This document shows positions 1 through 11,966 of a stretch of DNA of 64,000 bases, in pieces; positions within the stretch are counted from its first letter, which is position 1, and each line of letters begins with the position of its first letter. Below the pieces are notes generated by a model. The model had not been told where the DNA came from and did not search any database. It saw nothing but the letters and a program-made list of their open reading frames with translations. The DNA comes from Nectonema munidae (lineage: Eukaryota > Nematomorpha > Nectonematoida > Nectonematidae), in NCBI GenBank assembly GCA_030549495.1, contig JAUIRK010000105.1:124001-188000 (forward strand), written 5' to 3'. A program made the position numbers and the translations under genes.

Positions 1-429
1 AACATCCCCTTACTCATATTTTTGAATGTGAATATCCAGCTTCCATCTTTTCATCAAACTTCATACATTGAAATGGGAAAATTTTCATCTTTTATAAATA
101 TCCATATTTTGTTGACTAAAACTAATATTCACAAGATTCGATTATCACAAACTCTACTAATTGTACTTTGTAGTTTAACTATACCATTTGATAGAATGAA
201 ATTTATACTATATGGAATTATTTTTACATTCATGAATTTTAAAGTTCCTAGTAACCATTGGATCTATAACCATCTTTTATTTAAAAATAAAAATAAGCAA
301 AGATGCAATACACAAATTTATGAAGGAAAACAAGAATAAAAATTTTATGTTACATTATCATATTCAGAAAGAAAAAGTCAAATAATTTTTTTAACTATAG
401 GCATGAAATCTTTAGAATCAAAAATATAG

Positions 430-1130
430 ATAAACAAAGAATTCCAAAGTTTACATGATCCAATTTTAAACAAAGTTTGGATTTACGCAATCGAAAACAA
501 GGCAATTAAAATTAATAGCTGTTCCTCAGAGAGTAAGATATAACCTTAGAGTTTAAAGAGAACCACTCAGAAAAAAAATAAATAAATAATTTCTAAATAA
601 CTTCGATATTAATAAAGCAATTCTAAGTTTATACAAATCAGTAAATTTTAGTATTTTTGCATAATAAAAGAGGTTTGAAGTATGAGAACAGTAATGTTTA
701 TTGAAAATAATTCGCAGAGCTATTTTCTAAGTAATAAAAGTGATTCATTATTTGTATATCCCCAATTTTCAATACTATAAAGAAGGTGAGGGAAAAAAGC
801 GCTTTTTACATTAGAAGTTTAATTATAAGAGGAAATAATTTTTAATAGTTCATTTACCCAAAGCTATTTAGATAGAATAAATTAATAATATGCATTCTAA
901 TTTAATTTATTGTCAATAACTAGACCTAAAAAGTTAAATTGATCAACTAATTCAATAATAAAAACAGGCTTTGTAGTGGTGGTACTATTGGAGAAATACA
1001 TCGCTTTACATTTATTTAAGTTTACTCCTAGCAAATCATTGCCAATACAAACATTATAAATAACATTAAAGTAAACCAAGAACATTATAGGCTCCAGAAT
1101 CAAGCCCTGATGAACTCCAGTTTCAATCAT
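430..1130 (-). mobile_element. Fragment of a non-LTR retrotransposon (LINE), C-terminal reverse transcriptase
   Basis: On the - strand 897-1130 reads GVHQGLILEPIMFLVYFN, the degenerate form of the RT motif GVPQGSILGPLLFLLYIND, then LNKCKAMYFS and FNFLGLVIDNKLN, which is the usual block after the catalytic site. The catalytic YADD segment itself has been deleted. Downstream (lower coordinates) the same strand still shows YSIENWGYTN near 760-800 and KLWNSLFIYI near 430-460, the conserved RT C-terminal tail, in other frames. It is a dead, frameshifted copy of the same EN-RT LINE group as the copy at 2186-4330. Confidence 0.75.
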
Positions 1131-1372
1131 TTTAGGTCAGATGATGTTTCAAATAGAGGAGTTAAGTCCGATTACTATGTATTTAGCTAAAAATAGCACA
1201 ACAAGTTCAATATTAGCTATTGAAATGCAATAAAAATCTTCACAAAAATTATTTTTCATTTATTTATAGTCCAAAGAATTTCATTTATCCTAAATTGAGT
1301 AAACTTAAAAAAAGTATCAGTTCTTTGGCATATAACCTCAGGCTTTAATTTTGGTTTAATAAAAATATTGTT

Positions 1373-1524
1373 TGTTGGTTACTTTTAGCCGTAAGGCTAT
1401 ATGCTCGCATTATGCTTAATCACAGTTTTTGTAAATTTGTTTTTAGAATTGGGAGTCTTGGGGATCGAACCCCTGACCTTCAACTCTTAAGCTGAGAGGT
1501 ACACCGTAACAACTATTGAGGCTC
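1373..1524 (-). mobile_element. tRNA-derived SINE, copy 1
   Basis: On the - strand the element starts GAGCCTCAATAG and carries a perfect RNA polymerase III B box (GGTTCGATCCC, complement of 1461-1471) in a T-arm-like hairpin. An anticodon-like arm CTCT...AGAG with a 7-nt loop precedes it. The body then continues to GCGAGCATATAGCCTTACGG and ends near CTAAAAGTAACCAAC. The A box is poor and the acceptor stem is imperfect, so this is not a functional tRNA gene. The head start and the tail are both shared with the copy at 3724-3809, which defines a family. I see no clean target-site duplication for this copy. Confidence 0.7.
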
Positions 1525-1879
1525 ATTACTATTGTTAAAAACATCAGCTATGGATTTATCATTTAATAAAATTGAATTAGCAATTTTCAAATTGATTATG
1601 TCTTTTTTACCTAATTTAATAAGTTTTTTCCATATTTCTTTAGGATAAGAAAAGTTAAAGTATTTTTCAAAATATATTCTATTCTGAGTTCTGATAGTTG
1701 ATTTAATTTAATTCCTTAGAGAATTAAGATTTTTACGTGTAAGTAGTCTGTCAATACAAAGAATCTCTTTTCTGAACTAACTTAAGTAAGTCTAAGTTCA
1801 TCTAGGGATTCATTCTTATATTTATTACTCTTGTAAGATTTGACAAAAATTGTAGATTCTGAAATTTTACTTGATATAA

Positions 1880-1899
1880 GAAAGAAAGAAAGAAAGAAA
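1880..1899. repeat. (GAAA)n microsatellite
   Basis: Five GAAA units in a short run. It lies a few hundred bases beyond the 3' side of the - strand LINE at 2186-4330 and could be the remnant of a LINE or SINE tail, but no duplication proves that. Confidence 0.6.
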
Positions 1900-2185
1900 T
1901 TTATTCAAGTAAACACACGAAAAAATAAGATAAATGAATAAAAAAAATATAAATTGCAATAACTTTAAATTTCACTTGGGATGTAGAAGACATAAATGTT
2001 GATTTCAGCTGTGTCACTTTGGGTTATCAAAAGGCTAGAAGCCGCTGAGATGATTACCCTAATATTGACATCCATTATATGATTGTAAATTGTCAGAAGA
2101 TGTTAACAAGTTTTAATCAACAGGAAAATATATGTATTATGTATTCAATAAACAAGTATGAAGGGGAAATAGACATGTAAAGAAA

Positions 2186-4330
2186 AAAGAAAAATTTTTT
2201 TATTCATTGCATACAAGAAGTAGAACAGACAAAACAATTTTGATCACAAACAGTTATATACATATTAATGAAATGATTTTTGACAGCTTTTTTAAATTTA
2301 TAAAAACTGTTTTGATGAAAATTTTTATCATGTAAAAAATTATTCCAAAAACTTACAATTCTATATTTCGTACTTTTTTTAGTGCAAGGACGTTTACAAG
2401 ACGGCATAAAGAACTTATAGGGATACCTTAAAGAATAATCAGTTGATTGGTAAATATAAATAAACCAATTATCAAATACTGGTGGAAGCGCTGCATTTAT
2501 AAACTTATATATAAACTTTGATAATTGTACCTGATATATATCGTTTGCTTTAAGGATTTTATATTCATGAAAGTATGCAGAAGTATGAGTTCTATACCCT
2601 AAACTAAAAACAGTTCTTATTATCTTTTTTTGTAGTCTTTCAATATCAGATAAATCACCGAAACCCCAATTAATTACGCCATAATAAAAAAAAGGCAGAG
2701 CTAAGGCATTATAAATTTTTAACTTTATTTCCGCATTTAACAAATCGCTGCATTTTTTTAGAATAACATGAACACTATGTAGTTTTGCTATGATGTATTT
2801 TTTATGATCAGACCAATTTAATTTGTCGTTGAAAATAAGCCCTAGGTAATTAAAATTTTCAACTATCTCAATGTTATGTTTTTGAAGATTCAATTTAGGT
2901 TTGGAATTCTAGAGAAAATCATAGCCTTTGATTTAGAAGAATTAATTTTAAGAGAATTATTTATCAACCAATCAAAAATGAGATCCAAGTTTTTATCGAC
3001 AATATCATCAAAAGTAGACTCTTGATTAAAATATAGCTTTTTTATGGGGAAAAGAATAGTTATATCATCCGCATATAAAAGATAATCAAAAAATGGACTA
3101 GCACAGTAGATATCGTTAATGTATAAAGCAAATAAGAGGGCCCCATAATGAAACCTTGGGGTACGCCGGATTGAATAAAGGACGATGGAGTAGGATTTGA
3201 ACAATTTTAATGTAGAATCAGAAAAACCATAATATTTCATTTTTGTTAATAATTTATTATGCGGCACAATATCAAAGGCCTTACTAAGGTCTATGAACAC
3301 GGCTACAACACTGTCATTATTATGTAAGTAATTACGAACCTTGTTTTCAAAAACTATGTGCAGATGTTGAGTACTGTGGTTAGGCCTGAATCCAAACTGG
3401 TAAGAAAAGAGAAGATTACATTTCTCAATATAGCTGAAAATCTGTGCAAAAATAACTTTTTCGAAAATTTTCGACAGGGTTGTAATCAGACTAATTGGTC
3501 TATAATTTTCAAAATAATTTCTGCTCCCTTTTTTAAAGATGGGTACAAGTTTGGTTATTTTTAACGATGTGGATTATACTTGATATAATATTATTAAAAA
3601 CAGAAAAAAACCGAACCATATCATCGTAAAAAGATTTGAGTTTTCCATCAAAGTCATATCCTTGGATACTTGTTACAAATTTAATAGAATTAAATTTTTT
3701 ACTATTTATAACCTTGTTCGCTAGAGCCTTAATGGTTGTTAGGGTGTACCTCTCATATAGCGAGCATATAGCCTTATGGCTGAAAGTGCTTTGATATCTC
3801 AAACCAACCAACCTTGTTCGCTATTTTATGATTAATGGAAAAAAAATAAGAAAATGTTCAGATATTCCTGATTCCCAAATAGAAGTATCAATATTATTCA
3901 AAAAAAGATATCAATAAGAGTCTCGTACTGAGATCTAGTTATCATCGTAGCACAAAACTTTACAGAAAAGATAACATTAAATATAATAAACATTTTTATT
4001 TGAATTATGATATATAATCATATGAAAATTGTTTTCACCAAATAACAAAAGTATTGATTTAACTAAATTAGAAATGTTTTAAAAGAAATATCAGTAGATG
4101 GTGGGCGATATATATTGTGTAAACAATATTTTTACAATTTCGAAAAACACAAAATGAAGCCAATTAAGGAGATCTCTATGGAAAAAATTTCACAAGAATT
4201 CAATTTAAGATCAAATTGGACAACATGGTAAGATAGAGTATCATGAATCAGAAAACCTAAACCAGAATGAGAAGAAAGTTTACAAACATAAGTAAAAAAC
4301 TGGTAATTTTGAAGCTGAAAAAATTAACAT
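2186..4330 (-). mobile_element. EN-RT non-LTR retrotransposon (LINE), nearly complete ORF2, interrupted by a SINE
   Basis: Reading on the - strand from about 4330 there is an endonuclease region (GLGFLIHD, then YRPPSTD near 4100, then YETLIDIFF), followed by reverse transcriptase. RT motifs are PIFKKG near 3540, FIDLSKAFDIVPHNKLL at 3250-3300, the catalytic LLYADDI near 3070, and FNYLGLIFNDKLNW near 2840. The tail contains WGFGDLSDIERLQKKIIRT and YRIVSFWNNF. The RT lies in two overlapping frames (2890-3300 and 2204-2893), and the part upstream is also shifted, so the copy is dead. The N-terminal part and ORF1 are not seen. It resembles the Jockey/CR1-like group; the clade is inferred. Copies of the same type lie at 430-1130 and 16280-18780; RT fragments at 31690-32272 and 36540-36870 may also belong. 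Confidence 0.85.
3724..3809 (+). mobile_element. tRNA-derived SINE, copy 2, with internal deletion, nested in the LINE
   Basis: 86 bp beginning GAGCCTTAATGGTTGTTAGG and ending CTCAAACCAACC. It is flanked by a perfect 14-bp target-site duplication, AACCTTGTTCGCTA, at 3710-3723 and 3810-3823. The first 31 bp and the tail match copy 1 (1373-1524) on the opposite strand, but the segment carrying the B box is missing. The duplicated target is LINE sequence, so the SINE inserted after the LINE. Confidence 0.85.
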
Positions 4331-4960
4331 AATTATCTCCTTTATAAGGTTCTAGATAACCTTATCCTGGCACAATAAGGATAAATATAAGAAAATAAAA
4401 TTTCTGAAATATAAAGTTTAATAGAAATTAATAAACTGAAAATTATGTAATTTATTTTCCTTGATAATATATGTCAATTCTATAATGGGTAATAATTGGT
4501 CTTCCCAGCTGAGTGAAGAAGAAGTGGGAGAAATAGAAAAAGAAACAAACTGTAATTTTTTTTAATTTTATGCATATTAGAATAATTTTCTTGGATATTA
4601 ATTAACTTTCTTTCATATTTCAAATTATTTTATTTGTTTATGATGTATTATGAGAGATAGCATACACAAGGCTTCACCTTATGTCTAAGTTACTAAAATT
4701 TTTATATATAGATGCCAAAAGTTCATATTTTACTGAATATTAGTAAAAGAGACTTTTAATAATTAGATATTCAATAATAAATATTGCAAAATTCCCAATA
4801 ATAATAATTACTGGGACTGGATATTCAAAAGTTACAATTTTAACAGGTTTTTTTATAAAATAATTGGAAAAAGCATTTAAATTAAGTTAGCGTTTTCTGC
4901 CTTTGTTTTCTCAAATTAATCGCCTATCTTCCTTTTTCAAAGAATTTTAATATAACTTAA

Positions 4961-5066
4961 CCCTTTGAAGAGGATTCGTCTGCTTTTTTTTCAATGGAAT
5001 TTTATATATTCAAAGCAGACGATTTCCATTTCTTGGGACGCGGATGTCCAATTGTATTTGAAAGGG
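4961..5066. mobile_element. TTAA-flanked MITE (piggyBac-like), 106 bp
   Basis: Begins CCCTTTGAAGAGG and ends ATTTGAAAGGG, with TTAA directly on both sides (4957-4960 and 5067-5070). The ends form a short terminal inverted repeat. Inside, GTCTGC and GCAGAC form a second inverted pair. TTAA targets with CCC-starting ends are typical of piggyBac elements; the superfamily is inferred from that alone. Confidence 0.75.
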
Positions 5067-5202
5067 TTAATTTATGATAGTAAGTATAAATTATAAATTC
5101 CTCTTTTTGTTCTTTCAAGAAGTATTTATTGAATAAATCAGAGCAAATATAATTAAAGCATTCAAAAAATATATAATTCATATATATTTATATAAATTTT
5201 AA

Positions 5203-5286
5203 CCCTTTGAGAATTAGTGTGACACCGGTGTACCAAGAAATAATAATCGTCTACTTACAACATACAAAATTCTGGTCCTCAAAGGG
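5203..5286. mobile_element. TTAA-flanked MITE (piggyBac-like), 84 bp
   Basis: Begins CCCTTTGAGAATTAG and ends GGTCCTCAAAGGG, with TTAA at 5199-5202 and 5287-5290. It has the same CCCTTTGA end as the MITE 137 bp upstream but a different interior, including a GACACCGGTGT palindrome. Confidence 0.75.
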
Positions 5287-5290
5287 TTAA

Positions 5291-7572
5291 AGCCTTGTAA
5301 ATATTATAATATAGGATTATTCATAAGGCCAGCAAACGCCTTAGCAGAAAAATTTCAAGTGCTTAAAATGAAGTTTTATTGACAATACAAAAAATTATTG
5401 AAGCCATTGAGAATAAAAACGTATAAAGAATAAATTTAAAACTAACATGAGTAGATTAAATGGAAATCGTGACAAGGAGAGAGGAAAATAAACTACGTAT
5501 AGGATGAAGAATACATATATATGAGATATAAAATATATAAACGGTAGAATGATGAGTATCATTCCGCTAACCAAATTTTAGTGCCATTTTGAAAAATATT
5601 ACTGACGAGGCAACAGGTCATATCACAGTGTAAATTATATTTTTTTAAATAAAATTTGAAATTGTTCACTTTCATATTGGAAAAGGTTGATTATATGGTA
5701 ATTCCAACATAGATATTTTATACTTTATACTTTGCTTATTATTTACTGTAATATGGAATCCTAGCTTTGCTAGAATCGTGCAAATTATGTTCAGATTTTT
5801 GAGAGCTGAAGGAAGACTTACCCCCAACAAATCCACACTACGAAATAATGCAGGTGTATGAGCTAAATAATTTGTGTTATATCTAATCCTGGTCAAATGG
5901 ATTTAAACCGATGGTTTTGATTTTTAGGAACTTCGGCCCTCAGAAGACGGGTGCCATATCTATTGTTAAATAAATCTTTTGGCAAGTATTGAATTGATCG
6001 CTGTCTTAAAATATTCATTATGGTATGCTTATTTTTGTGTAAAGACATCTAAAATTTAATATGTCAAATTCAATATGCTTACTACCTTAAATACCTTGTC
6101 TATATTCAGTTTTACTTATAAATTTAATCTTTTTAGAAAAAAATGAATCTTATACTCTTTTTATTTAAGTTCAAAACATCAAAAACATGATTGATATTGT
6201 GAATTATTAATTTAAATGAAACAGTAAATCATTAAGGGCATAGGTAGAAATGCAGTCACTTCATTGAATTTTCTTAATATATGTTTTTGATAAATGTAGA
6301 GAAGATAGTCCATATGAATTGAGTTATAGTTGATCAGTGAGTAATGCGGTCAGGAATATGAACAAGGGCAGACTCATGGGAGGGTAAATGTTTTTACCGC
6401 ATCCAACTATATAAGATACTTTTTTCGACAGCCAGAGAGTATTTTCTTTCATTTAAAGCTCTAAAGGGTTTTCCCTAGTAACTGAAAGTGAATGAATGTA
6501 ATAGAATACATATTACGTTAAATGCCTTGATTATAGTTGCTAAACATAGATACAGCAATAAAACTTTTTATTACAGAATTAAAATTTGTAGCACCTTTCT
6601 TTAGAGATATTCATTTTATGTAATGTTTATTTTTATCAAGATTTTGAATAGTTGTCAATATTTTTACACTTTTCTTCAAATTTTTGTTAATAAAACTTGG
6701 TAAATGTTTTAAATTTTAAAAATTATGCCTTTTGTAATGTTGTCTATACTGAAAAATTTTAATTTGTATTTATTGGCTTCCACAAATTTGAGTGCGGTAT
6801 GATTATCCTGGGTTATCTTCTATAACCGTCTGCTTTTCTTTGAATCTAATGGATAAATTTTTACAGTTTCTTTTGCACTTGTATTATTTCTTGTAGCAAG
6901 CAGGATTTGATCAGATATCTACTTTCGAGTCTCAGATACAAATACCTCTATCTTAAAACCAAAATACAAATACATATATTAATTTCAAATGCTTTTTTCA
7001 TAAACTTGAAGATACTCATACACATGTTATATAGCTCGGCGAATCAAATTGACATAGCTCAGCTTCACTTACAAACGGAAATTCTCTGGGGTGAATTTTG
7101 AGTTGCTTTTATTGACATCCTGTTATCATATGTCATAGTCTTGTGTTTATGACTGCATTTTACAGAATAAAATTACTTGTACTTAACTATAAATACAAAT
7201 CTATTTGATCCAAGCCTTCTGTACAAATAATTTAATTTTCAAGTAATTATTTCGTGTCAATTATGGAATGAATTGCTAATTCATTTAAATTCGAGGTTTG
7301 TTACAAGTTTTCCTTCGAACATTTTAGACTTTCTATTTAAAGGGCCTAATTTAAATTCCTGACTTCATACCTCTTAATTCCTACACTTCTTAAATGTATT
7401 GTAAATGTAAAATTCGTAAATGTGTGTCTATATAGTAATACTATGAAGATTATATTTGCTTTCTATGTTAGTAATCTTGTTTTGTGCGGGCAACTATCTC
7501 GATTTGATGATAATGAATCTAACTAACATTTCACTGCTAAAAATTTTAAGCATAATAATCAATGAATCTAGT
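5291..7572. other. AT-rich intergenic sequence, no gene recognised
   Basis: Open frames here are short and look like chance. Around 5880-5950 a slightly GC-richer patch and a 74-codon - strand frame (5672-5896) may be decayed repeat sequence, but I cannot name it. Confidence 0.5.
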
Positions 7573-7573
7573 C

Positions 7574-8457
7574 CAGGGGTGTATAACCTCTTATAGGCTA
7601 CGCGCCAAATGTCCTTTTTTCTGATGATGATGCGCAAAAATATTTTATTCTTTTTTAACTCGATTTTAAATCTTAAAATTATCGTAGATGATCTTATAAA
7701 GAAAAATGAAGGAACGAAAATTTCCGAATGCTCATCAACAAATCAACGACTTTTAAAAAATGTGATACCAGTCGTAGCTTTTATATTAGTGATGGAAATT
7801 GAATCATGTAAATTTCATACATATTTAATTTGAAAAAGCTTTTCATTTGAAATTTTCAAAAATCGACATTCTCTTCACTCTTTTGCAAAAATTCGCGAAA
7901 ACCCTCTTTATGTTCCTCCGCTTTTTAGGTATCAAAGATCTCAAAAAAGAATTGATTGATTTTTAACATAGAAAGCGCCATTCCAGTTCATTTGAGGCGA
8001 CATTAATTGTTGGGCATCCCTTGTTCATTTGATATGAAATAGGGGCGTTGACAATTGAGGAGAAATCGAAAAAAATCTTTTTGCTCCTGTCTTTCTTTGT
8101 AATAAATCGATCTTACAGTGACATTTCTCAGTGATCTACTTTCTGCTCCAGACCCAACTTTTTATCTAATAAAATAATAAACCTCAAAACTACTTTCAAC
8201 AAATAAATATGATCTGTATTCTCTAGATGTAACAAGTGATTCATTGCTCAAGGAAATAAAGTAGCAAGATCATTCTAACCCTTTGAAATGTTTTTTCGTT
8301 ATAGAAACTGCCATTTTTTCATGCAAAATAAAAGAAAAGTGCCAGATGATATCCTGCCTTTATTTATTCCTAGAAATGAAAATTGCTCTTCAGAAAATCA
8401 GAAGTCTCAAAGCATCATTCAGAAAAAAATCAGCGAATGTGCCATAAAGAATCAATG
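7574..8457. other. Possible non-autonomous hAT end and unidentified repeat
   Basis: CAGGGGTGTATAACC at 7574 followed by a short imperfect palindrome (TAGGCTACGCGCC) looks like a hAT 5' terminus. I found no matching 3' end. Frames of 74 and 85 codons at 7609-7833 and 8288-8545 have no recognisable motifs; the second runs into the hAT element at 8466. Confidence 0.3.
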
Positions 8458-8465
8458 GTTTAGGA

Positions 8466-10979
8466 CAGGGTTGTCCAACCTATTTTCCAATTGGGCCAAA
8501 TTGAAAGTTCCACACATTCTATCGGGCCAAATGAAAATTTTTTGAAAAAATAAATAAAAGTGAGATGCTCATGAGAAAAACGTATATTTATTAGTGAACA
8601 ATTAAACTAAAATATATTTATTAATGTGATTTTTGAAATTGATTGTTTTTAATAATCTCTTCAAGATCCAATTCAATTTTAGTGTTTTGAACACGCAAAA
8701 TATTTTTCAAATGCAGATCTGATAGTCGATTCCTTTCGCTGCATTTGATATTTTTCATCGAAGAAAATATTTGCTCACGCAATATGTGCTAGCCCACATA
8801 GAAAAGAATTTCATCGCATTATCAAAAATTTTGGGAAATTCATGTAAAGTTACAATCTCTTTATAAAAGCATGATAATTCTTCTTCTCTATGGATTTCCT
8901 TTAAATTTCGCCTTGACTGAATTTCTATCAGTTCTAACTGAAAAGATCTGTCAGCCTTTTGATATTCAACGTTGAAAGGATCGATGAAAATGTTCAAGTT
9001 TTGATTGTCATTCTTAAAATCTTTAAATCTAGCGTCAAATTCTTCTAACAAATTTTCTAGTAGTTGAACATATATTTTATCAACATCTGTTTTAAAATTC
9101 ACACTTTTCGAAAGTTCTTCAAAGTGTACAAAATTGTTTTCTTTGATTTGGCATATAAAAAGCCTGATTTTATTTTTGAAGCTTGTGACTCTTTCCAACA
9201 TGTTTGAAATTAATTGATTTTTTCCTTGTAGTTGAATGTAAGATTTGCTAGCAAACCAGTTATATCAGTAAAGAAAGCCAAATGATCCAGCCATTTTTCG
9301 TCTTCCAAAAACTCAAAGTTTCGATTTTTTGACTTGAGAAAGAATTTAATTTCTGGTATAAGAGCGGAAAATCTTTTCAAAGTTGAAGCTCTGCTCAGCC
9401 ATCTTACCTTCGTGAAATAAATAACATCTTCAAACTCACTTCCTACTTCATTTAAATAATTTTTAAATTCCCTGTGATTCAAACCTCGAGATCTAATAAA
9501 ATTTACAGTTTTTACCAAGTCTGTCATGATGTGTTCCATTTTTAACTTTTGAGAGCAAAGTTGCTGCTGATGAATGATAACTGATGATACTTTCATTTAT
9601 ATTTTTTTTAAAGTTAGCAACAAAGCCATTTTTGACTCCTATGATAGATGGAGCACCATCAGTTGTCAACGAAACAATCTTGCTTGCATCAATATTGAAC
9701 TTCTTCAAACAGTTTTTGACTTCATTATATATATCTTCTCCCGTTGTTGTACCTTTCATGGAACACAAATCCAACATTTCTTCTATTTGTACAAAATTTT
9801 CATCAACACCTTTGATGAAAATTGCTAATTGAGCAGTATCACTTTGATCAAGGCTTTCATCTAAAGCTAAACTGTAATAACGACATTTAGACAAACTTTT
9901 TTTGAGACTATTTTCAGTAAAATTTGCCATATCATCTATTCTACAAGAAATTGTTTGATGAGACAGACTTGTTTCGTTGATCAAGTACTGTTTTTGTGGA
10001 CAATACTCTTTAAACGCAATCATAAGACAGTCTTTGATTAGTTCTCCATCAGTCATCGGTTTACCTTTTTTAACAATTTTTTGTGCAATCAAATAGCTCA
10101 CCTTCAACCCACCATCCATATTTATAACTGTTCTAAGCAAAGAATTCTGTTTTTCTCTTTTGTACTTTTCTAGTTTACTTTTTCTCGTTTCTTCCTCCAT
10201 TTGAATGAATTCTTTTTTGTGTATAGTGTCGTAGTGACGTTTAACATTGTATTCTTTACAAGTTGAAATTTTTTCTTTACAAATGAAGCTAAAAAATTTT
10301 ACCACCAACCTCATGAACAAAATATTTTTGTGACCAATCTTCATTAAATTTGCGATTTTCCGAAGATATTTTTCTTTTTTTATTTTCCATTATATTTTTT
10401 GTGGGGCTTCAACTTTTTATAAGAAATTGTTTATCAAAATGCTGAAGAAATTAAAATTTACTCCATATTTAATTAGATTGAAAGAAACATTTCAAAAAAC
10501 AAAAAAAAAGAAGAAAAAAATTAATGTGTCAAAAAAAATCATTATATATAATCAAAACAAGTATTCAAAAAATTTTGGTCAGAAAGTATAAGTTTTGCAC
10601 TGCTTATCAGAAATATTTTTTTACAGAAATTTGAAGAGCTTGAAAAGCTTTTACGTAAAATATTATAATTTTTTAAATTTTAAGTTTTTTCTAAGTTAGT
10701 AGTTGAAAACATATAGAATTTATAATTTAATTTTAAGATAATGTGAAAACTGGTTAGATAATCATCAAAAAAGAAACTATTATAATATAAAGTATTTGTG
10801 TTTTAAAATATCAAAATAAAAAACTTATCAAAGTAAAAACAAAATTACATTGTTAAATACATTTATTTTAAGACTGAAACTGATTTATATACGAATTTCA
10901 AAACTATATAAAAATTTTTGATCGGGCCACGGTCAAAATTGGTTCGGGCCGCAGTGCGGCCATGGGTTGGACTACACTG
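8466..10979 (-). mobile_element. hAT DNA transposon with target-site duplication
   Basis: 2514 bp bounded by terminal inverted repeats: CAGGGTTGTCCAACC at the left end and, read inward from the right end, CAGTGTAGTCCAACC (13 of 15 identical). A perfect 8-bp duplication, GTTTAGGA, flanks it at 8458-8465 and 10980-10987. GC-rich subterminal motifs (GGGCC near both ends) are typical of hAT ends. It carries a transposase gene on the - strand (next entry). The intact duplication suggests a fairly recent insertion, although the coding frame is already broken. Confidence 0.93.
8710..10385 (-). pseudogene. hAT transposase (GTF2IRD2/ZBED-like), frameshifted
   Basis: Read on the - strand. An N-terminal BED-type zinc finger (FICKE...CKEYNVKRHYDTIH) lies at 10220-10330, partly in a second frame. 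The catalytic core in 9493-10344 contains YYSLALDESLDQSDTAQL and SLTTDGAPSIIGVKNGF, the hAT aspartate blocks. Then IHQQQLCSQKLKMEHIM, VKTVNFIRSRGLNHREF and VRWLSRASTLKRF at 9210-9596 are the conserved blocks of GTF2IRD2-like transposases. The C-terminal part is at 8755-9201, and the dimerisation tail continues in another frame to about 8710. Three to four frameshifts (near 10300, 9550, 9205 and 8770) break the gene. The order of domains and the length are otherwise complete. Confidence 0.9.
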
Positions 10980-10987
10980 GTTTAGGA

Positions 10988-11834
10988 TATCATTTTTTTA
11001 GCTATATATAATAGGATATATATTTAGGAAACCTTTTTAGCTATCATGCATTCTACCAAATCTTTGCACAAAGTTTTACCAGATTTACGTGTGTTTCGTC
11101 AGCTTTTGCAATCGATAGATAACCGATGCGATATTTTCTAACCCTTTAGTTGAGTAGGATTTTACACTGCTCTAAGACCTTCTCAGATTCAACACACAAT
11201 CCACTTGCTTCATTTTTATCCCTCTTCCAAGTTCATCCATGAGCAATAAATGTTTCATCAGATTTCCTTATTTTGTTTTATAGTCTTTTGTTTAATTTAA
11301 AATTTAAACGTGTTGTGCGATTGGTTTGTAGGATTTTTTGAATATTTTTATTGTATCAAAGCGTATTATCTGTTTTTGTTTCAGAATAAAGGTAACTTAT
11401 TTAAACCTAAAAATTGTGAAAAGATAGAGAGTTTTTAGTTATATGTAGATAACATTTAAAAAAAAGATGCGTATGTCAATTGCATGTTTTCTTAAGAAAT
11501 TAATCAGCCAAGCAAAAACTTATATTTACACCTCACTAAAGAAACTTCTTATCAGTATTCTGATCTACTCGGTATTGCTGAAATTATAAATAATTTTTTC
11601 CTTTAATTTCAGTCAATTTATAGCGCAAACTTAAACCTCGCTTTAAAAAAATGCATTTTAAGCGTTTATAGCTTATTTTCCTAGAAATTACTTTGAAGGA
11701 GATTTCTCGAATGTTTGAAAAATGCTAATGCCTACGAAATTCGCCCAAAAATAAATTTGTTCCGAAACCCCTTTTAAGAAAAACTGATTTAGAGTAGGGG
11801 GTAGGAAGCAGCATTGGAGACGTGGGTGTGTCTT
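10988..11834. other. Upstream flank of the CHP-like gene
   Basis: AT-rich, with no recognised coding block. A GTAAGT donor-like site at 11835 would create a 59-bp intron before the exon at 11894, but the codons in front of it have no start and do not resemble a CHP N-terminus. Confidence 0.4.
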
Positions 11835-11893
11835 GTAAGTGCGAAATCGGAGTAGTGTGAAGATGAGATGGATTATCGCGAAGTTTTGTTTAG

Positions 11894-11966
11894 TTTCGAA
11901 GAATCAGATTCTGCGTCTCTACAGCCGTTTTACGAGCCTGGACAAGTCAAAGCAGGGCTCCCTGGA
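11894..11966 (+). CDS. CHP1: CHP-like gene, first recognised exon
   Basis: Acceptor TTTAG at 11889-11893, donor GTAAGC at 11967. Encodes SKNQILRLYSRFTSLDKSKQ. This is frame 3 relative to the 64-codon frame that starts at 11868, which is a shadow. Confidence 0.88.

Noticed and set aside
22-339. 105-codon frame at the left edge
   Set aside because: AT-rich composition, no motif, no homologous block recognised; likely chance.
1446-1524. A functional tRNA gene on the - strand
   Set aside because: The B box is good, but the A box, the acceptor stem and U33 are wrong, and the head is shared with a SINE copy that has a target-site duplication.
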